This document shows, in pieces, positions 10,891 through 23,027 of a DNA stretch of 64,000 nucleotides. Every line of letters starts with the position of its first letter. Position 1 is the first letter of the stretch. Location: assembly GCA_022828595.1 (NCBI GenBank), contig JAKGHH010000001.1:72722401-72786400 (forward strand). The letters are read 5' to 3'. Position numbers and translations under genes: made by a program. This stretch comes from Nelumbo lutea (taxonomy: Eukaryota > Streptophyta > Magnoliopsida > Proteales > Nelumbonaceae). Under the pieces are notes generated by a model. It saw only the letters and a program-made list of their open reading frames with translations. It searched no databases and was not told the origin of the DNA.

Positions 10891-11667
10891 AAATCAGAGG
10901 TCCCGGGGGTACTTTCCCGGTGGGGGCTCTCTGATTGCTTAAGTTAGCACTCTTATTGTAGAGAGCTTTGAAGATAATATGAGAGAGCTAGAGAGCAGGG
11001 TTACTTCCCTTTCCTTTCCATCCCCTTCCCCTTTGGGGGGTGAGGTCTTTATATACCTGAGTCTTCGCGGGTTATGTGGGTGAAAAGCCTCCAAACGGTA
11101 AGACTCGTCGCATCCGGTCAGAACCGGGGTACGGTGATGAACTCCTCGAGGTCATCAGGCTGGCGCTTGTGACAGGCGGCCAGGTCGGCGCCTGGGTCGG
11201 GTTGTCAGAGGGGTGCCTACGTCATTCGGCGGGTCAGTGTTTAGGCCAGGTCATCAGGTCGGCGCCTGTGTCAGTCGGCGGGACAGTGCCTAGATCAGGT
11301 CGTCAAGCTGGCGCCTGTGTCAGTTGACGGGTCAGTGTCTAGATCAGGTCGTCAAGCTGGCGCCTGTGTCAGTCGGCGGGTCATGCGCTAGGCTGGTCCA
11401 GGTCGGCGGGTCATTCGCTAGGCTGGTCCAGGTCGGCCAGGTCGCGCAGGCCATGCACAGTTCGCGCAGGCCGCGCGCACGCCGTGCAGTTCGTGCGCAC
11501 CGCGTAGGTGCGCGTCAGGCCGCGCGCAGGTCGCGCCAAACCGGCCAGATAGGTGCCCGGGTGGGTCACCAACTTCGTAAGTTTGTTGGCTGGGTGTTTT
11601 CCTATTTGTCACGAGGTACCACGTGTCACAATTTTACTGGAGGGCCAAATCTGCCCTCATCAAAAGG

Positions 11668-12547
11668 CATGAGCTGTTTTTGGATCATCGGACTGGATTT
11701 TGACTTGAATTCTTTTGCTCCCCATCAAGATGGTTAGATCCTTTTCACCCTTTTTTCGTAATATCTTTTCTATTCATACAAATTAGGATAAGGAATTCAT
11801 CAGAATGGCAAATAATAAAAATACAAATATGTACAATTATAATGCAGATAAATTAATAGAAAAATATAAGATTTTGCACTCTATATATTTATATTTATAC
11901 TCCTTCCAAACTGAGCCAAAGAAAACATCGCCAAACACAAAACATAAATGCTCAACGATTCGTTATTTCATTTCACAAGGTCATCTTTCCTTACTCTTTA
12001 TATATTAGTTCACTTTTTGCTACCTAAGTAATGTAAATCAGACTTCACGAAACTGCTTAATTGCTTAATCAGATTTTCTCTGATTTGACATGGAATAAAG
12101 ATGGAGAAAATGCATTCAAACTTATATAAAGGTAGATGTAGTACTTTGGAAGTATGGATAGTATAGGATTGCTGGTTGCAGTGTAGCATAATACGAAATT
12201 GCTGAAAGTTGGTTGTTCTAGACCTGCAATTAATCCACGAAATATTAGAAAGTTTGATCAACTTAACCAATTAAATAAAAAAAAAATCACCATGAAAAAG
12301 ACGAATATAGTTCTACAATTTTATTGCATAAGTTTGCCCCTTTTCAGTTTAGAAGGTATATAAATACAAATGTAGAATGCAAAACCTTATATTTTGTATT
12401 ATTTTTATGTATTTATACTATATATATTTGTATTTGTAATCCTTTCAGACTTAGCCTTAAAATTAATAGCTATGCTAGCATAAAAAAACAAAAGAGATTA
12501 AGCGAATAATTCACGTCCTATCTCATTCATCAAAGACATTATTTTAA
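11668..12547. other. Intergenic with Tourist-like scraps
   Basis: AT-rich. Segment 12345-12458 has short imperfect inverted ends (AAGGTATATAAATACAAATG and, inverted, AAGGATTACAAATACAAATA) resembling the Tourist-like MITEs of this window, without clear TSDs. No gene is supported. Confidence 0.35.
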
Positions 12548-12555
12548 ATTTTAAT

Positions 12556-13449
12556 TAGGCCTGTAAATGATATTCAAAAATCCAAATTCGAATTGAATTC
12601 CGATTTGATGAACATTTATATATATATATATAAAGTAAATAAACAATCTGAATTCTCAATTCTTGAATCTCATTGAATCAAACAAATAGAAATTGATGAA
12701 CATTTGCCTCTCCTCCAGTCTTCATCTCCTTTCAAACCCTAATCCTAACCCTTCCTTCACCGTCATTGCCCAAGCAACCACCGGCCACATCAGTGATTTG
12801 GCAGTCGATAGTCGACATTCGAGTACCGGTCACCAACCACCGTTCTCATCCTCTACCTCTCCTCAGTCCTCTCTCGTCTCTCATCTTCTCCTCTGTTTCT
12901 CACATTTCAAGATAAGGACTCAGCATCGCCACAGCCCAAGCAACCACCATCGCCAACCACATCAGCGATTTGGCAATCGACAGTCAAGTACTGGTCACCG
13001 GCCACCAACCCTCATCCTCTGCTTTTCCTCAGTCCTCTCTCATCTCTCATTTTCTCATCTATCTCTCATATTTCAAGATTGAGACAACATCACACCGCCC
13101 AAGCAACCACCATCACCAACGGCAACATCAGTAATAGGGGTCGAGCATCGGCCACTGGCCACTACTGTCTCCTTTGCTCCTCAACACCTCAAGGCCCTCA
13201 ACCCAAGCTAATACTGCAAGACTGCCATTGTGCCAATAGTCCAACATCACCGGCCAACACTGCCATCACATTCACATCAGTCAAATTCAAATCGAATCGA
13301 ATATTCGATTTGATAATCACAATCAAATTCGAACTGAAATATTTGATATCCATCATATATCAAAGCGAATTTGAATATTATTATTCATAATTGACTTCAA
13401 ATTCAAATCTAACCCAATTCAATTCGAATTCAATCTATTTATAGGCTTA
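12556..13449 (+). mobile_element. hAT-type non-autonomous element with internal tandem repeats
   Basis: Terminal inverted repeats TAGGCCTGTAAATGATATT and (inverted right end) TAAGCCTATAAATAGATT are flanked by perfect 8-bp duplications ATTTTAAT at 12548-12555 and 13450-13457. The subterminal regions are rich in AATTCGAATTGAATTC. The middle carries about three copies of a ~165-bp C-rich unit. Two open frames (12693-13082, 103 aa from 13079) come from this unit and show Ser/His/Pro low complexity but no transposase motif. Confidence 0.8.
12769..13250 (+). repeat. ~165-bp tandem repeat inside the hAT element
   Basis: The landmark GCCCAAGCAACCACC recurs at about 12768, 12934 and 13097. Each copy continues with a CAACATCAG/CACATCAG piece and a CTCATC-rich tail. 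Copies are diverged and the third decays. Confidence 0.75.
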
Positions 13450-13457
13450 ATTTTAAT

Positions 13458-14415
13458 TCACAACCTAACATAGCATTAAGGATGATTCTTCAAATAATGT
13501 TGAAGTTAGGTGATTAAAAAATCATTTGATGGTAGTAATTTGGCGTGTAGCCAATACTTTAGTTTGGCCGATTCAACATTGAGCCCTAATTCTTGAACAT
13601 ATATATAAAGTTGAATAGTTAGTATTTTTATTCGCATTAAATGCTGGAAATGGGTGGATTAGAAGTGGAATAAAGAACTGCACAATGCACTGCCCTTTTA
13701 TTTTCTCCATGCAGTAGATAGGAGTCACAGGATGGCATCCATGTCAATCTTCCGTGTCAATGACACCCACAATATCTGGAAAAGTAATTATTGCATATAA
13801 TTTTTTTGCCACGTATAAGGTTGAGCGGAAATTTCTTCATTCCACTACACAAAAATGATCCCCAAACATAGTGTCCTCCTTGTCTTTCTCGCATATAATA
13901 AGTATAATCAAATAATTAAGGAAAATAATAGAATACTAATATGCCATTCAGCCATTAAGACTATATACTAAGTATGTGCTGGTATAGCTTCCCTTTATTA
14001 AATTTGAGAAAAAATATTTGATAAATCGTCTATTGATAATTAGGGAATAGATTGAACTGATTGCATTACATCAGCAGAATAGTGAATAGATGTTCAATAG
14101 TTGGGAGAAGTATTAAAATAAAATTTCTCCCAAAGGTTAGTACAGACATAAATCAAAACTCACTTTTGTGAATATTAATATATACAGATGAATATAATGA
14201 AAAAAATGCTGAATTAGTAGTGACATAATAGCATTTTAATAGATACCTATCACAAAACATCCATAGAACAAAAGACATGCTAAATTATCTTTAGTTTTAG
14301 TTATGTAGTCGTATTTATCTCGATAAGTGTTTTGTAAGTAAAACTTGCTCGAATCATTATATCCTTCCTATTCAAGTATGTTATGAATGTATGGATAAAT
14401 TTTTCACCAAAGTCG
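13458..14415. other. Intergenic, nothing recognised
   Basis: AT-rich sequence with no supported gene or repeat. Confidence 0.4.
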
Positions 14416-14423
14416 CTTGAAGG

Positions 14424-14702
14424 CATGGTTTTCAAAAGTGGATCGGACCAGATGGTCGGACCAGAAAAATTAAGAATCGGTCCGTTTTACCCAAAACCGT
14501 TATTTTGCAAAAAACCATTGATTTGGTCAGTAAACCACTAATACAAATGGTCAAACCATTCGAATTGTCCAATAGTTTTGGCCGTTTTTATTTTTTATTT
14601 TTTGTCAAAATAGGCCATATATTCGATTCAAATAGTCATACTGTTCAACCCGAAAACCAGACGCTGACCGATTCATTGCCCGATTCAGTTTTAAAAATCT
14701 TG
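14424..14702 (+). mobile_element. hAT-type MITE, family H1, copy 2
   Basis: The left end CATGGTTTTCAAAAGTGG and the right end TTTTAAAAATCTTG are imperfect inverted repeats. Flanking 8-mers CTTGAAGG (14416-14423) and CTTGAATG (14703-14710) match at 7 of 8. The interior shares AAAACCATTGATTTGGTCAG and the final CCGATTCAGTTTT block with the other H1 copies. Non-coding. Confidence 0.75.
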
Positions 14703-14820
14703 CTTGAATGTATTAGTTTCCCATCCTCTCCTATAAATTCATTTACTAGGAGGGCAACAATAACGCAAAATGAACGCGATTAAATTGATCAACTTTTCTA
14801 TGACCAATTTACCCGCCCTT

Positions 14821-14880
14821 ATTCACCCCAAAACGAATAAGACCTAAATTATTCACCCCAAAACGAATAAGACCTAAATT
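14821..14880 (+). repeat. Perfect 30-bp tandem duplication
   Basis: A 30-base unit beginning ATTCACCCCAAAACG occurs twice in direct succession with no mismatch, suggesting a recent replication-slippage or repair event. Confidence 0.95.
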
Positions 14881-15371
14881 ATTCAATTCAGCCACTTTAA
14901 CCATTATCAAACCGATCCCAAGTGTTAGAACTCTTTATTCCTCCACCTTATATTGATTCTTTGCCCAATAGCTGCTCAAGTTTATAATTCTTTTAATGTA
15001 AAGTTTGCAAAATATTGGAACATTGGATGTAGTGCGTTTTTACACGCTTGTATTGGTAGTAAATCCCGTGTGTTACTTTCAATTATGTATATGTTTGACA
15101 TCGATATTGTAAATACAACACTGTTTTGTTGATGTATGGATTGGAAGCACTATTTTCTGAGAAAGAAAATTGTTTTTTTCTTTTCTTTTATTTGAAAACG
15201 TTGTTGTTAGGTAGGACGTTTTCTGTTTGGTACTAATGTTTTAGGAAACATTTTCAGCATTGGTACCTATTATCCAGTGCCACATCATGTCTTTGTCACT
15301 ACCACTTCTTGTCTCTGTTGGCAGCAACTAGTTGCAGCTCCAGTAAATACCAAATTTGGCATGGCTTGGAG

Positions 15372-15644
15372 CATGGTTTTCAAACTGAACCGGACTGGAA
15401 AAACTGGGAACCGGTCAGACCGGTTCTGGTTTTCCCCTAAACCGGATTTTCCATAAAAATCATTGATTTTGGTCAGAAAACCGTTGACCTGAACAGTTAA
15501 CCATTTGAATGGTTTTGATCAGTTTTCATTTTTATTTTATTTTTGTCAAAATGGACCGATCATTTGATTCGAATGGTTGGATCATTCAACTTGATAACCA
15601 GACCCCTGATCGGTTCAATCTCCGAATCAGTTTTAAAAACCATG
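15372..15644 (+). mobile_element. hAT-type MITE, family H1, copy 3
   Basis: Runs from CATGGTTTTCAAACTGAACC to GTTTTAAAAACCATG, giving good terminal inverted repeats. Outer 8-mers GCTTGGAG and ACTTAGAA agree at 5 of 8, all differences being transitions. The interior shows the family block AACCGTTGACCTGAACAG-like and GACCCCTGATCGGTTC. Non-coding. Confidence 0.7.
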
Positions 15645-15652
15645 ACTTAGAA

Positions 15653-18600
15653 CACCACTTTTTATGAAAAAATGATTCCAAACAACAGGTATTTGATAGA
15701 GCACCGTTTTTTTAATGTAGTCATAATGTATTATCGTTTTCTGGAGCAACGGCATCGATGCCAAACAGCCCACTGAAAATCAATGGTGAGACTTCCTGAG
15801 TTCCCGGTTCTTATTTGGTTTCACCCGGGAAAGGTCAGCCAAGGCTTCGAAATTCGAAAAATAAATTAGATCCAGATGTTTTTTTTGTCACGAACTTAAA
15901 TCCAGATTATAATTAATATGCTGGTCTTTGGAATAGAAGATTTATTTAATTTGGTGGAACCTATTTAAGTTTGCTGGTCCCGAGTACTGGGGACTTGGTG
16001 AAGACACGTAGCGAGCATTTTGTGCATTTATCACCAAAGCGAACTTAAATACAACGTTATGTGGTCCCTACATCTCTATTCAATCTCCTTTCCTCCCCCT
16101 CGTTGTAATTTGTAATTTGTAAAGTCAAGAGAAGAAGAAGACGACGCGTATGCCGTCTGATGACGACCTCACGTCCACGCCTCGAAGCCAAAGGGACAGG
16201 ATACCTCCTCCACTGCACCTCACGTTCCATTCCTAAGCATTAGAAGAGTCAGATAAGAACAAGGCGTGGGTCCCACATCTGAACTTATTCCAATCCAACC
16301 TCAACCAGAGGCGGTGTCCCCCTCGATTCATCTCAATGAATACTCCCATCGCAACACGCAACTGTCTTCACACATATGAGAATAAGGAGACTGTTTTGTT
16401 TTCCTTTTTTCGACATGGTTAGGCCAGGGCCAGGGCAGCTTGGTGGGGGACCTCAGACCCATACAGAGCTCATGTGACCTCAAAAGCAAGGGCACTACCT
16501 AGGCCAACACCTTTTCTCATCCCCCAAGGCCAAAAGTTTTATTTATTTCAAAATTCAAAACACTAAAAAAAGTATTATTTATTTTATATTGTTAGGTTTA
16601 AGACCTCATATCTCCAATCCACAAGCTTCTTAGTTCTTACATTAACAATTGGAGTCCAGATTTCTTATCCATCAGAACTCTTTTCATGTTCATTACAATT
16701 ACATATAAAGAATATGTAATTATATTGATTTTTGTTTTATTTTTCTCTTAATCTAAATTAAAAGGGCAGAAATGACACAAAATCAATCCTTTAGTTTTTG
16801 CCATTTAGCTTAGACGGCTGTCTCTCTCTCCATTTTTCAATTTTGCGTATTGACTCTTGACCATGCCATGTGGCCCACACCGACTGACCCGCCAGCCACT
16901 GTGCAGAGACAGAGTGCAGACCATCCCACTGACTCATAGAGCTGTGGGTGGGACCCGCAGCCGGCACGTCAACCACCTGTCAGCCAGAGATATTGCAGGG
17001 GATTCGAGACACATGGTTCACCGGCTTTACGCGGTTATCCGGTCACCCCTACCGACCCAGCTAAGACCTAAAACAAAAGGGGAGTATGTATAACGAGGCG
17101 GCCGTCTCTGACCAGACTCATAAATTGAGACTTTTCTATCACACTAAACCGACAGCTGTGATGCCTTTTGGTCGGCCCTCACCAATGAATAATGGACGCG
17201 TGTCGTTCTGACAACAAATTGGACGATTATTTTAAATCCGTTATTTGACTGACTTTTTCTTTTCTACGGAGAGAGAGGGAGAGAGAGATGTGAAAAAGTT
17301 TTTGGTTGGATGCGTGGACACTGGACAGCAGCGTGAGTCGCGTTACTACAGCCATCGGTCGGACCCTCTTTCAGGCCCCACGCCAGACCAGGACGTGGCA
17401 GAGGTTGAGCGCCAGTCTCCAGCATAGATTGTGTACTAAAACAGCGTATCAGAAGCATATCATATCATATCACCAAATTGCGTTTGGTTGCTTCTAGGGT
17501 ACACTTAGTGCGTAAGACGCATATCCATTCTTTTGTTTTGCCTCTTTCGGTTGCGAAGAGCGCACGTTAGCTCCCAGAACTGAAGCGTTGCTTTGCTTTT
17601 TCGTGGGTGCGCGGGAGCGCGTGTTTACGCAACGAGATGCGTCGGTTGGTTGGATTTGTATTGTCTGAAACCGAAAGGATTGCAGACGCCGACGGAAAAA
17701 AAGCGAGAGATAGAGAGAGAAAATATCGATGTGTTATATCACGATCAGATGGCTGTTATGATTTGCCGAATCGCCGTCCGAATCATCGATGGTGGACCTG
17801 TGGCTGGAATGGACTGTCACTACACGACTCGCTTTGAGACGTTGGATGTGAATCTTTTTTTCTTCTTTTGCTGGTCGACCGAGAAAAGGTTTCGTTGAAC
17901 CAGGGAAATTTCACGTGGGTTTTCTTTTTCTTGCAAAGCCTTACATACATGTCGATCTTATACCTTACATGTGGAATATTATATATGAAGGACCCATTTG
18001 ATACGACACCACGTTGTAAGTTGTAACGTAAGGGTAAGTTTCTAAAATCTAGTGAGAGTCCACAGATAAATCGAGGGGTGGAAAATGCTAGCGGGAGGCA
18101 GTTGAAGTAAGAATGCAGCAATTCAGGAGCTTAATCCAATGGACCTAATTCAAAAAGGGTGGTGGGCCAGTATGGGTGCAATTTTGGTTGGGCCAGGGCC
18201 AACCTATATATATCGAACCTGACCTGAATATATTAGTGTAAAAAGTGCCAATTCAATATGGAATTAGGGTGGATTAGGAATATAAGTGCAAATTGAATGA
18301 GTACTCGGGCTGTAGAATTTTGATTATATTGGTCAATGATGAGCTTCAACCTTTCTAACAGTAAGAGATCTTGATCATTTTCTATCCATGTCCTTATATT
18401 GCATTTATTTTAATGGTTCCAACACCTTATCAACGTGAGCTGTACGGTGTGAGATGATGTTGGAACGTCTTTGGTTGACAGGTGATCTAGACTCTGGCTG
18501 CAGAGGTTTTATCAAAACGAAACAATACTATATGCTGCAAATCCTTGGGGTTTATAAACCTTACAACGCTTTTCTTGTCCCCACAAACCCAACATGCTTT

Positions 18601-19761
18601 GTGGGGTTTTGTTCATGCTTCATTCAGAAGGTGGCAAATAGCCTATTAGCCATAGACCTATTTAAAGAGTTTTAGTTTTCAAGGATAATAAATAAAGGGA
18701 TGGCTTGAGTATGGGTTCGGTACACAGAATCGCTGGTTGTGTGTTCGGGGTCCTCATAACTTACCATGTGATAGATATTCAGAAATCAGAAGTTCACCCA
18801 CCTCACAGAGGGTTTAAATAAAATTTCTAACCACTGTTCAGAGTATTTTTTTATTCCAAATCCACGTAGTCTAATGAATATCAATATTTTAATACCATAT
18901 ATCTTTTCTTTTAAATTTCTGTGGGCTGTAGGTCTCATATAGCAACATAATGTCTAAGCCCAATAGGAAGTTCAAGGTCCTAGCCCAAGCTGAAGCTTTG
19001 GGATGCTTAACTTGTTGACACTCTGGGACTGCTACTGCAGTGCAGAGCTTCTGAGGGGGACCATTTACTAACTATGCTTTACAAATTACAACGTCTTAAG
19101 GAACAGAGTAAATCCCCAATGGTTGAGATGGCCCACTTGTGTTCATCATGAATATATACTCAAAGTTACAAATTCCCTCTTTTTTTTTTTTTGAGTAAGA
19201 ATCAAGAAATCAATAACAAAACGAAGAAGAGGCTACACACAGCTACCTCATTTGGATATGACTTGCAACCACCTTTTTCTCAATTTCTTTAATAAACTTT
19301 TTGTTTTTTTTTTTTGCTGAGGAGAGGGAGGACCAGAGCAGACATGAATAATGGGCATTGTAGAAATTTGTCCAAGGCATGAGTGTATTTGATCACTTGA
19401 AAAAAAAAAGGTATAATGAATTTGCGTTTGGGCTTTTTGGGGTGCCAAGTGGACCTCCCTAGCCCATTAGAACCCTAGTGCACCAAATTTATGAATAGGG
19501 CTGACATTGTGATGACATATATCAATTTTGCATTGCTTGTGTTTATGACTGGACCATGAGTTGTAGAGTGAGGAAGAAGGATACCTACTAACCTAACCCA
19601 AATCCACACCATTTTGGGTGAGACATGAACTAATAGGAGCCACGGTTATGAGAAAAGAGGGGTAGTCCCGGCTCGTGTAATATTTGTACCAAATCACGTA
19701 GAAAATGGAGTCACCAAGGAATAAAAGCTTAGGCTGGAAAACGAGCAAAAACCTTCCTATC
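15653..19761. other. Long intergenic stretch, no gene recognised
   Basis: About 4.1 kb. A moderately GC-rich part (about 16130-17700) holds several 60-110 aa open frames on both strands, but none shows a known domain, a convincing splice structure or consistent coding bias. Short GA runs lie near 17270-17290 and 17705-17722. The rest is AT-rich. Promoter-like DNA or old repeats are possible but nothing can be named. Confidence 0.4.
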
Positions 19762-19931
19762 AGAACTGATGAAGAAAGATTTGGCCCGATCTCACAGTTA
19801 TGCGACACGTGGCAAAAGAAACAGCTTGGCACAAAAGCAAGCCTAAGGCGCAAGCACCAAGGGGAGAAACCAACGATCCGAACTCCCTACTAGGGGCCCA
19901 AATTCACCTTTGCCCCAAACCAGAAAGTAAT

Positions 19932-20060
19932 CCGAACTGGCCTGCCTTGTAACTGCTCGGGATACCCCTCGCCGAACTGGCCTGCCTTGTAACAACTCGG
20001 GATGCACCTCGCCGAACTGGCTTGCCTTGTAACAGCTCGGGATGCACCTCGCCGAACTGA
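19932..20060 (+). repeat. 40-bp tandem repeat in the 5' LTR U3
   Basis: Three full copies and part of a fourth, each with CCGAACTGGCCTGCCTTGTA and CTCGGGAT blocks. The matching array in the 3' LTR is at about 29634-29762. It lies in U3, where such repeats often serve as enhancers; that role is inferred. Confidence 0.88.
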
Positions 20061-20382
20061 CCTGCCCTATACATACCGCCGAACTCAAGACTTCGCCTCG
20101 CTCACCACTCCACCACATCACCTTCAGGGCACCAAAACCAAACAAACCGTACTATGCCTGACACTGAGGAAGTCTTTACCCGAGGGCGCCGCACCTGACT
20201 GACTTGGGATCTGATGCCTAACGGCCACCTGCCACCGCCTCCTGACACCGCCATCTCTAGTTGGAGAGATGGTTAGGCAGTGACGGTTCCGTCCCAACAG
20301 AAAGGACGACGGCCGAACTGACAGACGCAAGGGTAATCATACCCGACCTGACAAGGGCCTCGGAGCAAGTGCGCGAAGTGAT

Positions 20383-20390
20383 TATAAAAG
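20383..20390 (+). promoter_or_regulatory. LTR TATA box (5' LTR)
   Basis: TATAAAAG, followed by a C-rich stretch, placed about 210 bases before the LTR end. It is conserved at 30064-30071 in the 3' LTR. It would direct the genomic transcript, starting about 30 bases downstream. Confidence 0.7.
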
Positions 20391-20597
20391 CCCCCTGCCC
20401 CCAACAAACAAGGTATGTGAACTTTGCGCTATCTGGTCTACACTTCGCCTTTGAGAGATTACTGACTTGAGCTTCGGAGCTATCCCACCGGGTTCCCCCC
20501 GGAGTTCTCCCATCTTTCCCGTTTCAGGCTCCCCGACGCTCCAGCCCAGAGGCGAGTTCGTTGACAGCTAAGACCGGCCGGATTGCACTCCATCAAT

Positions 20598-20615
20598 TGG
20601 CACCATCTGTGGGAA
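20598..20615 (+). other. Primer binding site of the Tat-lineage element
   Basis: TGGCACCATCTGTGGGAA begins two bases after the 5' LTR. The leading TGG pairs with a tRNA 3' CCA end. Equivalent sites follow the LTRs of the two other Tat elements here (TGGCGCTATCTGTGGGAA on the minus strand near 39859-39876, TGGCATCGTCTGTGGGAA at 60366). The exact tRNA was not determined. Confidence 0.7.
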
Positions 20616-20680
20616 AGCTTCCAATAGCCTCCCTCAAAATCTCTTTTACCTACCCTTCTTTCAAAAACTCCAACACCGAA

Positions 20681-22081
20681 ATGGCCTCCTCCAGCAGTGC
20701 TGGACGTGGAACCGAAACAGCCACTACCGGAGAACAACTTCATGTTCCGACGGTGTGCATTGCGCAGTTCACCATCCCCCTTTCAGTGGATGGGATCCCA
20801 AGTCTAAATGTGCCACAGGTGGTGGCACCTCTAAACACTCCCTCGCTGAACATTCCCCTTCCACCCCCCATCGAAACGAACTTTGCGGAACCAACTGCTG
20901 TCCCACTAGCAGCCCACCAAAACCAGCTAGATGACCTCATGCAATGCATGCGGGCAATGCAGGCCCAAATGCAGCAATTCCAGCAGCACCAGCTCCAGCA
21001 ACACCAGGTGTTGCACCACCTCTCCCAACACCATTATCAACAACAGTTCCCTCAGCTACCCTTGAACCAACCACTGCTTCCACCCCGACACCCCGTTTCA
21101 AAGCCGGTCAAGGCCTCCCCTCAAAGTGGACGACCTCACCAAGGAGAGGCTTCCCGACCATAGAACCCCGCTAATAGTCAAGCCTCATCCCCATGCCGAA
21201 AGCAAAGAAAGATCACCCCCGCCTCGCAGCCCGCGGGTGGGTCAAGTTCCTTGCCAACAAAGTCACCTCGGCCCTCCAAGCCCGAGTTCCCACTCATGGA
21301 GAACCGCTTCATCATCTTAGCAGCAGGCCAGCATTCCGGGCCCATCGAGCTTGGCGACACGGAGGCAAGCAGCGCCAGCACCAGGCCCACTCAAAGAAGG
21401 CGCCGTCAAAGTCACCAAACTGTTACCCGCGTGCTACCCGAGCTCAGAGGCAAGGAAGAAACGAGCTCGGGCGAGGTAAAAACCGTCCCCATTCTCTCAG
21501 TTCCTTCCCCCCTTTTAGCAGAACTTTTGGCAGTCCCCTTGCCTAGAGATTTCAAACTCCCTTCTCTGGACAAGTATGATGGGTCCTTTGACCCCAACGA
21601 CCACGTCGATGCGTTTCAGCCACAAATGCACCTCGCTAGGGAAAGCGAGTCGTGCATGTGTGTGGCCTTCACCACCACCTTCAGAGGGGTGGTCCGCACC
21701 TGGTACCGGAACCTAGTTTTCGGGTCAATAAGAAGCTAGCCCCAGTTCGTGCAGATCTTCACTGTGCACTTTGTTACCAGCAAAAGGTGTCCCAGAACCG
21801 AGGAAAGTATCTTCGGGGTAATCCAAAGAGAGGGAGAACCCATCCGGAGCTACATCAAACGGTTCAATGAGGCATGTTTTCAGATCCATCAGTTAGACCC
21901 CGCGGTACAGCTCACCGCGGCCAAAAGAGGGGTGATGCACAAAGAGTTCAAGTGGCACATGGTGACCAGCCAGCCAACAACCGTGGCCGACTTCCTCAAG
22001 CTCGCGGACAAGTTTATGAGAACAGAGGAAGAGATAAACCAGAGAAACGAAGGCGGGGTTGAAAAAAGAAAAAGAAGGTGA
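20681..22081 (+). pseudogene. gag (capsid) region, interrupted
   Basis: Starts at the ATG encoding MASSSSAGRG. The N-terminal part is Gln/His/Pro-rich (MQQFQQHQLQQHQ). The capsid-like core carries LPSLDKYDGSFDPNDHVDAF and FRGVVRTWYRNL, then REGEPIRSYIKRFNEAC, all standard for the plant Retrotrans_gag family. In-frame stops at 21161-21163 and 21737-21739 break it. The frame ends at 22081 and the C-terminal part continues in another frame from about 22059. Its product would form the cytoplasmic virus-like particle. It is non-functional here. Confidence 0.8.
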
Positions 22082-23018
22082 GCCCTCCAACCCTAGCGAC
22101 AGAAGAGGCCAGAACCGAGAGGCGAAGCCAAGCCAGCCGTCCCGAGCTCCCTTAGCAGTTCGGACGGATTACACGCCATTGAACACAAGGCGGACCGAGA
22201 TCCTGATGACGATCAAAGACGCCCCTTACGTAAAATGGCCACCTCGCCTGAAGAGCAACCCCAACGAGAGGAACAAAAATTTATATTGTAGTTTTCATAA
22301 ACATCACGGTCATAGCACCGAGCAATATAATAATCTCCGCAACGAGATAGAAGGACTCATCCGTCGCGGGTACTTAAGAAATTTTGTACATTATGACAAT
22401 AGTAATAAAGCAGGTCGGCAAGGGGAACACGAAACGGATGTCCCCGAGCCGAGCAACAGACCCCCCGAAGCCTTGCAGCGACCTCCCCCAGAAGAATGGC
22501 CAGTCCGAGGTACCATCCACGTGATAGTGGGCGGTTCGGTGGTGGCAGGATGCACTTCAGCGGCAGCAAGGACGTCAGTTCGCAAAGCAGTCCGAGAGGA
22601 GCAGAACCCTCCCAAGAGGCCGAAGAAGGAAGAACCGATCTTTTTTATAGAAGACGATGCGCGAGGTGTCCACTACCCCCACGATGACGCGCTCATCATA
22701 AAGCTAAGGATCAGCGACTTCGAAGTCCAGCATGTACTGGTGGACTCAGGCAGTTCGGCGGACATCCTATTCAAATCGGTGTTCGACCAATTGCAGTTGC
22801 AGAAAAGCGATTTGAAACCCGCTCACACTCCTCTGGTAGGCTTCAGCGGAGAAGAAGTCAGGCCCTTGGGAAAAATAACAGTACCTGTGGAAGTCGGCAT
22901 ATGGCCGTGTGCGGTAAGACTCAATCACGATTTCCTGGTGGTCGCAACCCCCTCCCCATACAACGCCATAATAGGGCGACCAATTACGCATATTCTGCGT
23001 GTGGTGGTCTCCACCTAA
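22059..23018 (+). pseudogene. gag C-terminal zinc-knuckle-like region and aspartic protease
   Basis: A frame of 319 codons. Near residues 75-95 is a CxFH-kHxGHxTEQ stretch that corresponds to the Tat-type zinc knuckle, with Tyr where the last Cys is normal. From about residue 205 is the retropepsin-like protease with the DSG catalytic triad in VLVDSGSSADILF and the later conserved string YNAIIGRP. It ends at a TAA (23016-23018). The downstream frame continues in register, so this stop is a lesion in a once-continuous polyprotein. Confidence 0.8.
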
Positions 23019-23027
23019 TACCTGGCA

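Larger units (their letters stand above)
10152..11662. mobile_element. Solo LTR (Ty3/gypsy, Tat-like) carrying minisatellites
   Basis: The block starts TGATGTAACC and ends GCCCTCATCA, the TGATG...CATCA ends used by the other LTRs in this window. Perfect 5-bp duplications AAAGG flank it (10147-10151 and 11663-11667), and no internal retrotransposon sequence is present, so it is a solo LTR left by LTR-LTR recombination. An inner block near 10914-10960 (TTCCCGGTGGGGGCTCTC, then GATTGCTTAAGTTAG) is shared with the LTRs at 36635, 39880 and 40941. At 1511 bp it is about twice as long as its relatives because of two tandem arrays (10247-10569, 10640-10890). The open frames inside are low-complexity and not genes. 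Confidence 0.8.
19767..20595 (+). repeat. 5' LTR of the Tat-lineage element
   Basis: 829 bp, TGATGAAGAAAG to GCACTCCATCA. It contains a 40-bp tandem repeat (landmark CCGAACTGG at 19932, 19972, 20012, with a variant at 20052) and a promoter TATA box at 20383-20390. It aligns by eye over nearly its full length with 29469-30276. Confidence 0.92.

Noticed and set aside
12693..13390. Two adjacent open frames as a host gene
   Set aside because: They coincide with a tandem repeat inside a hAT element and look like low-complexity translation.
16791..17898. Cluster of open frames in a GC-richer stretch
   Set aside because: No recognisable domain, overlapping frames on both strands, and no splice structure that extends them.
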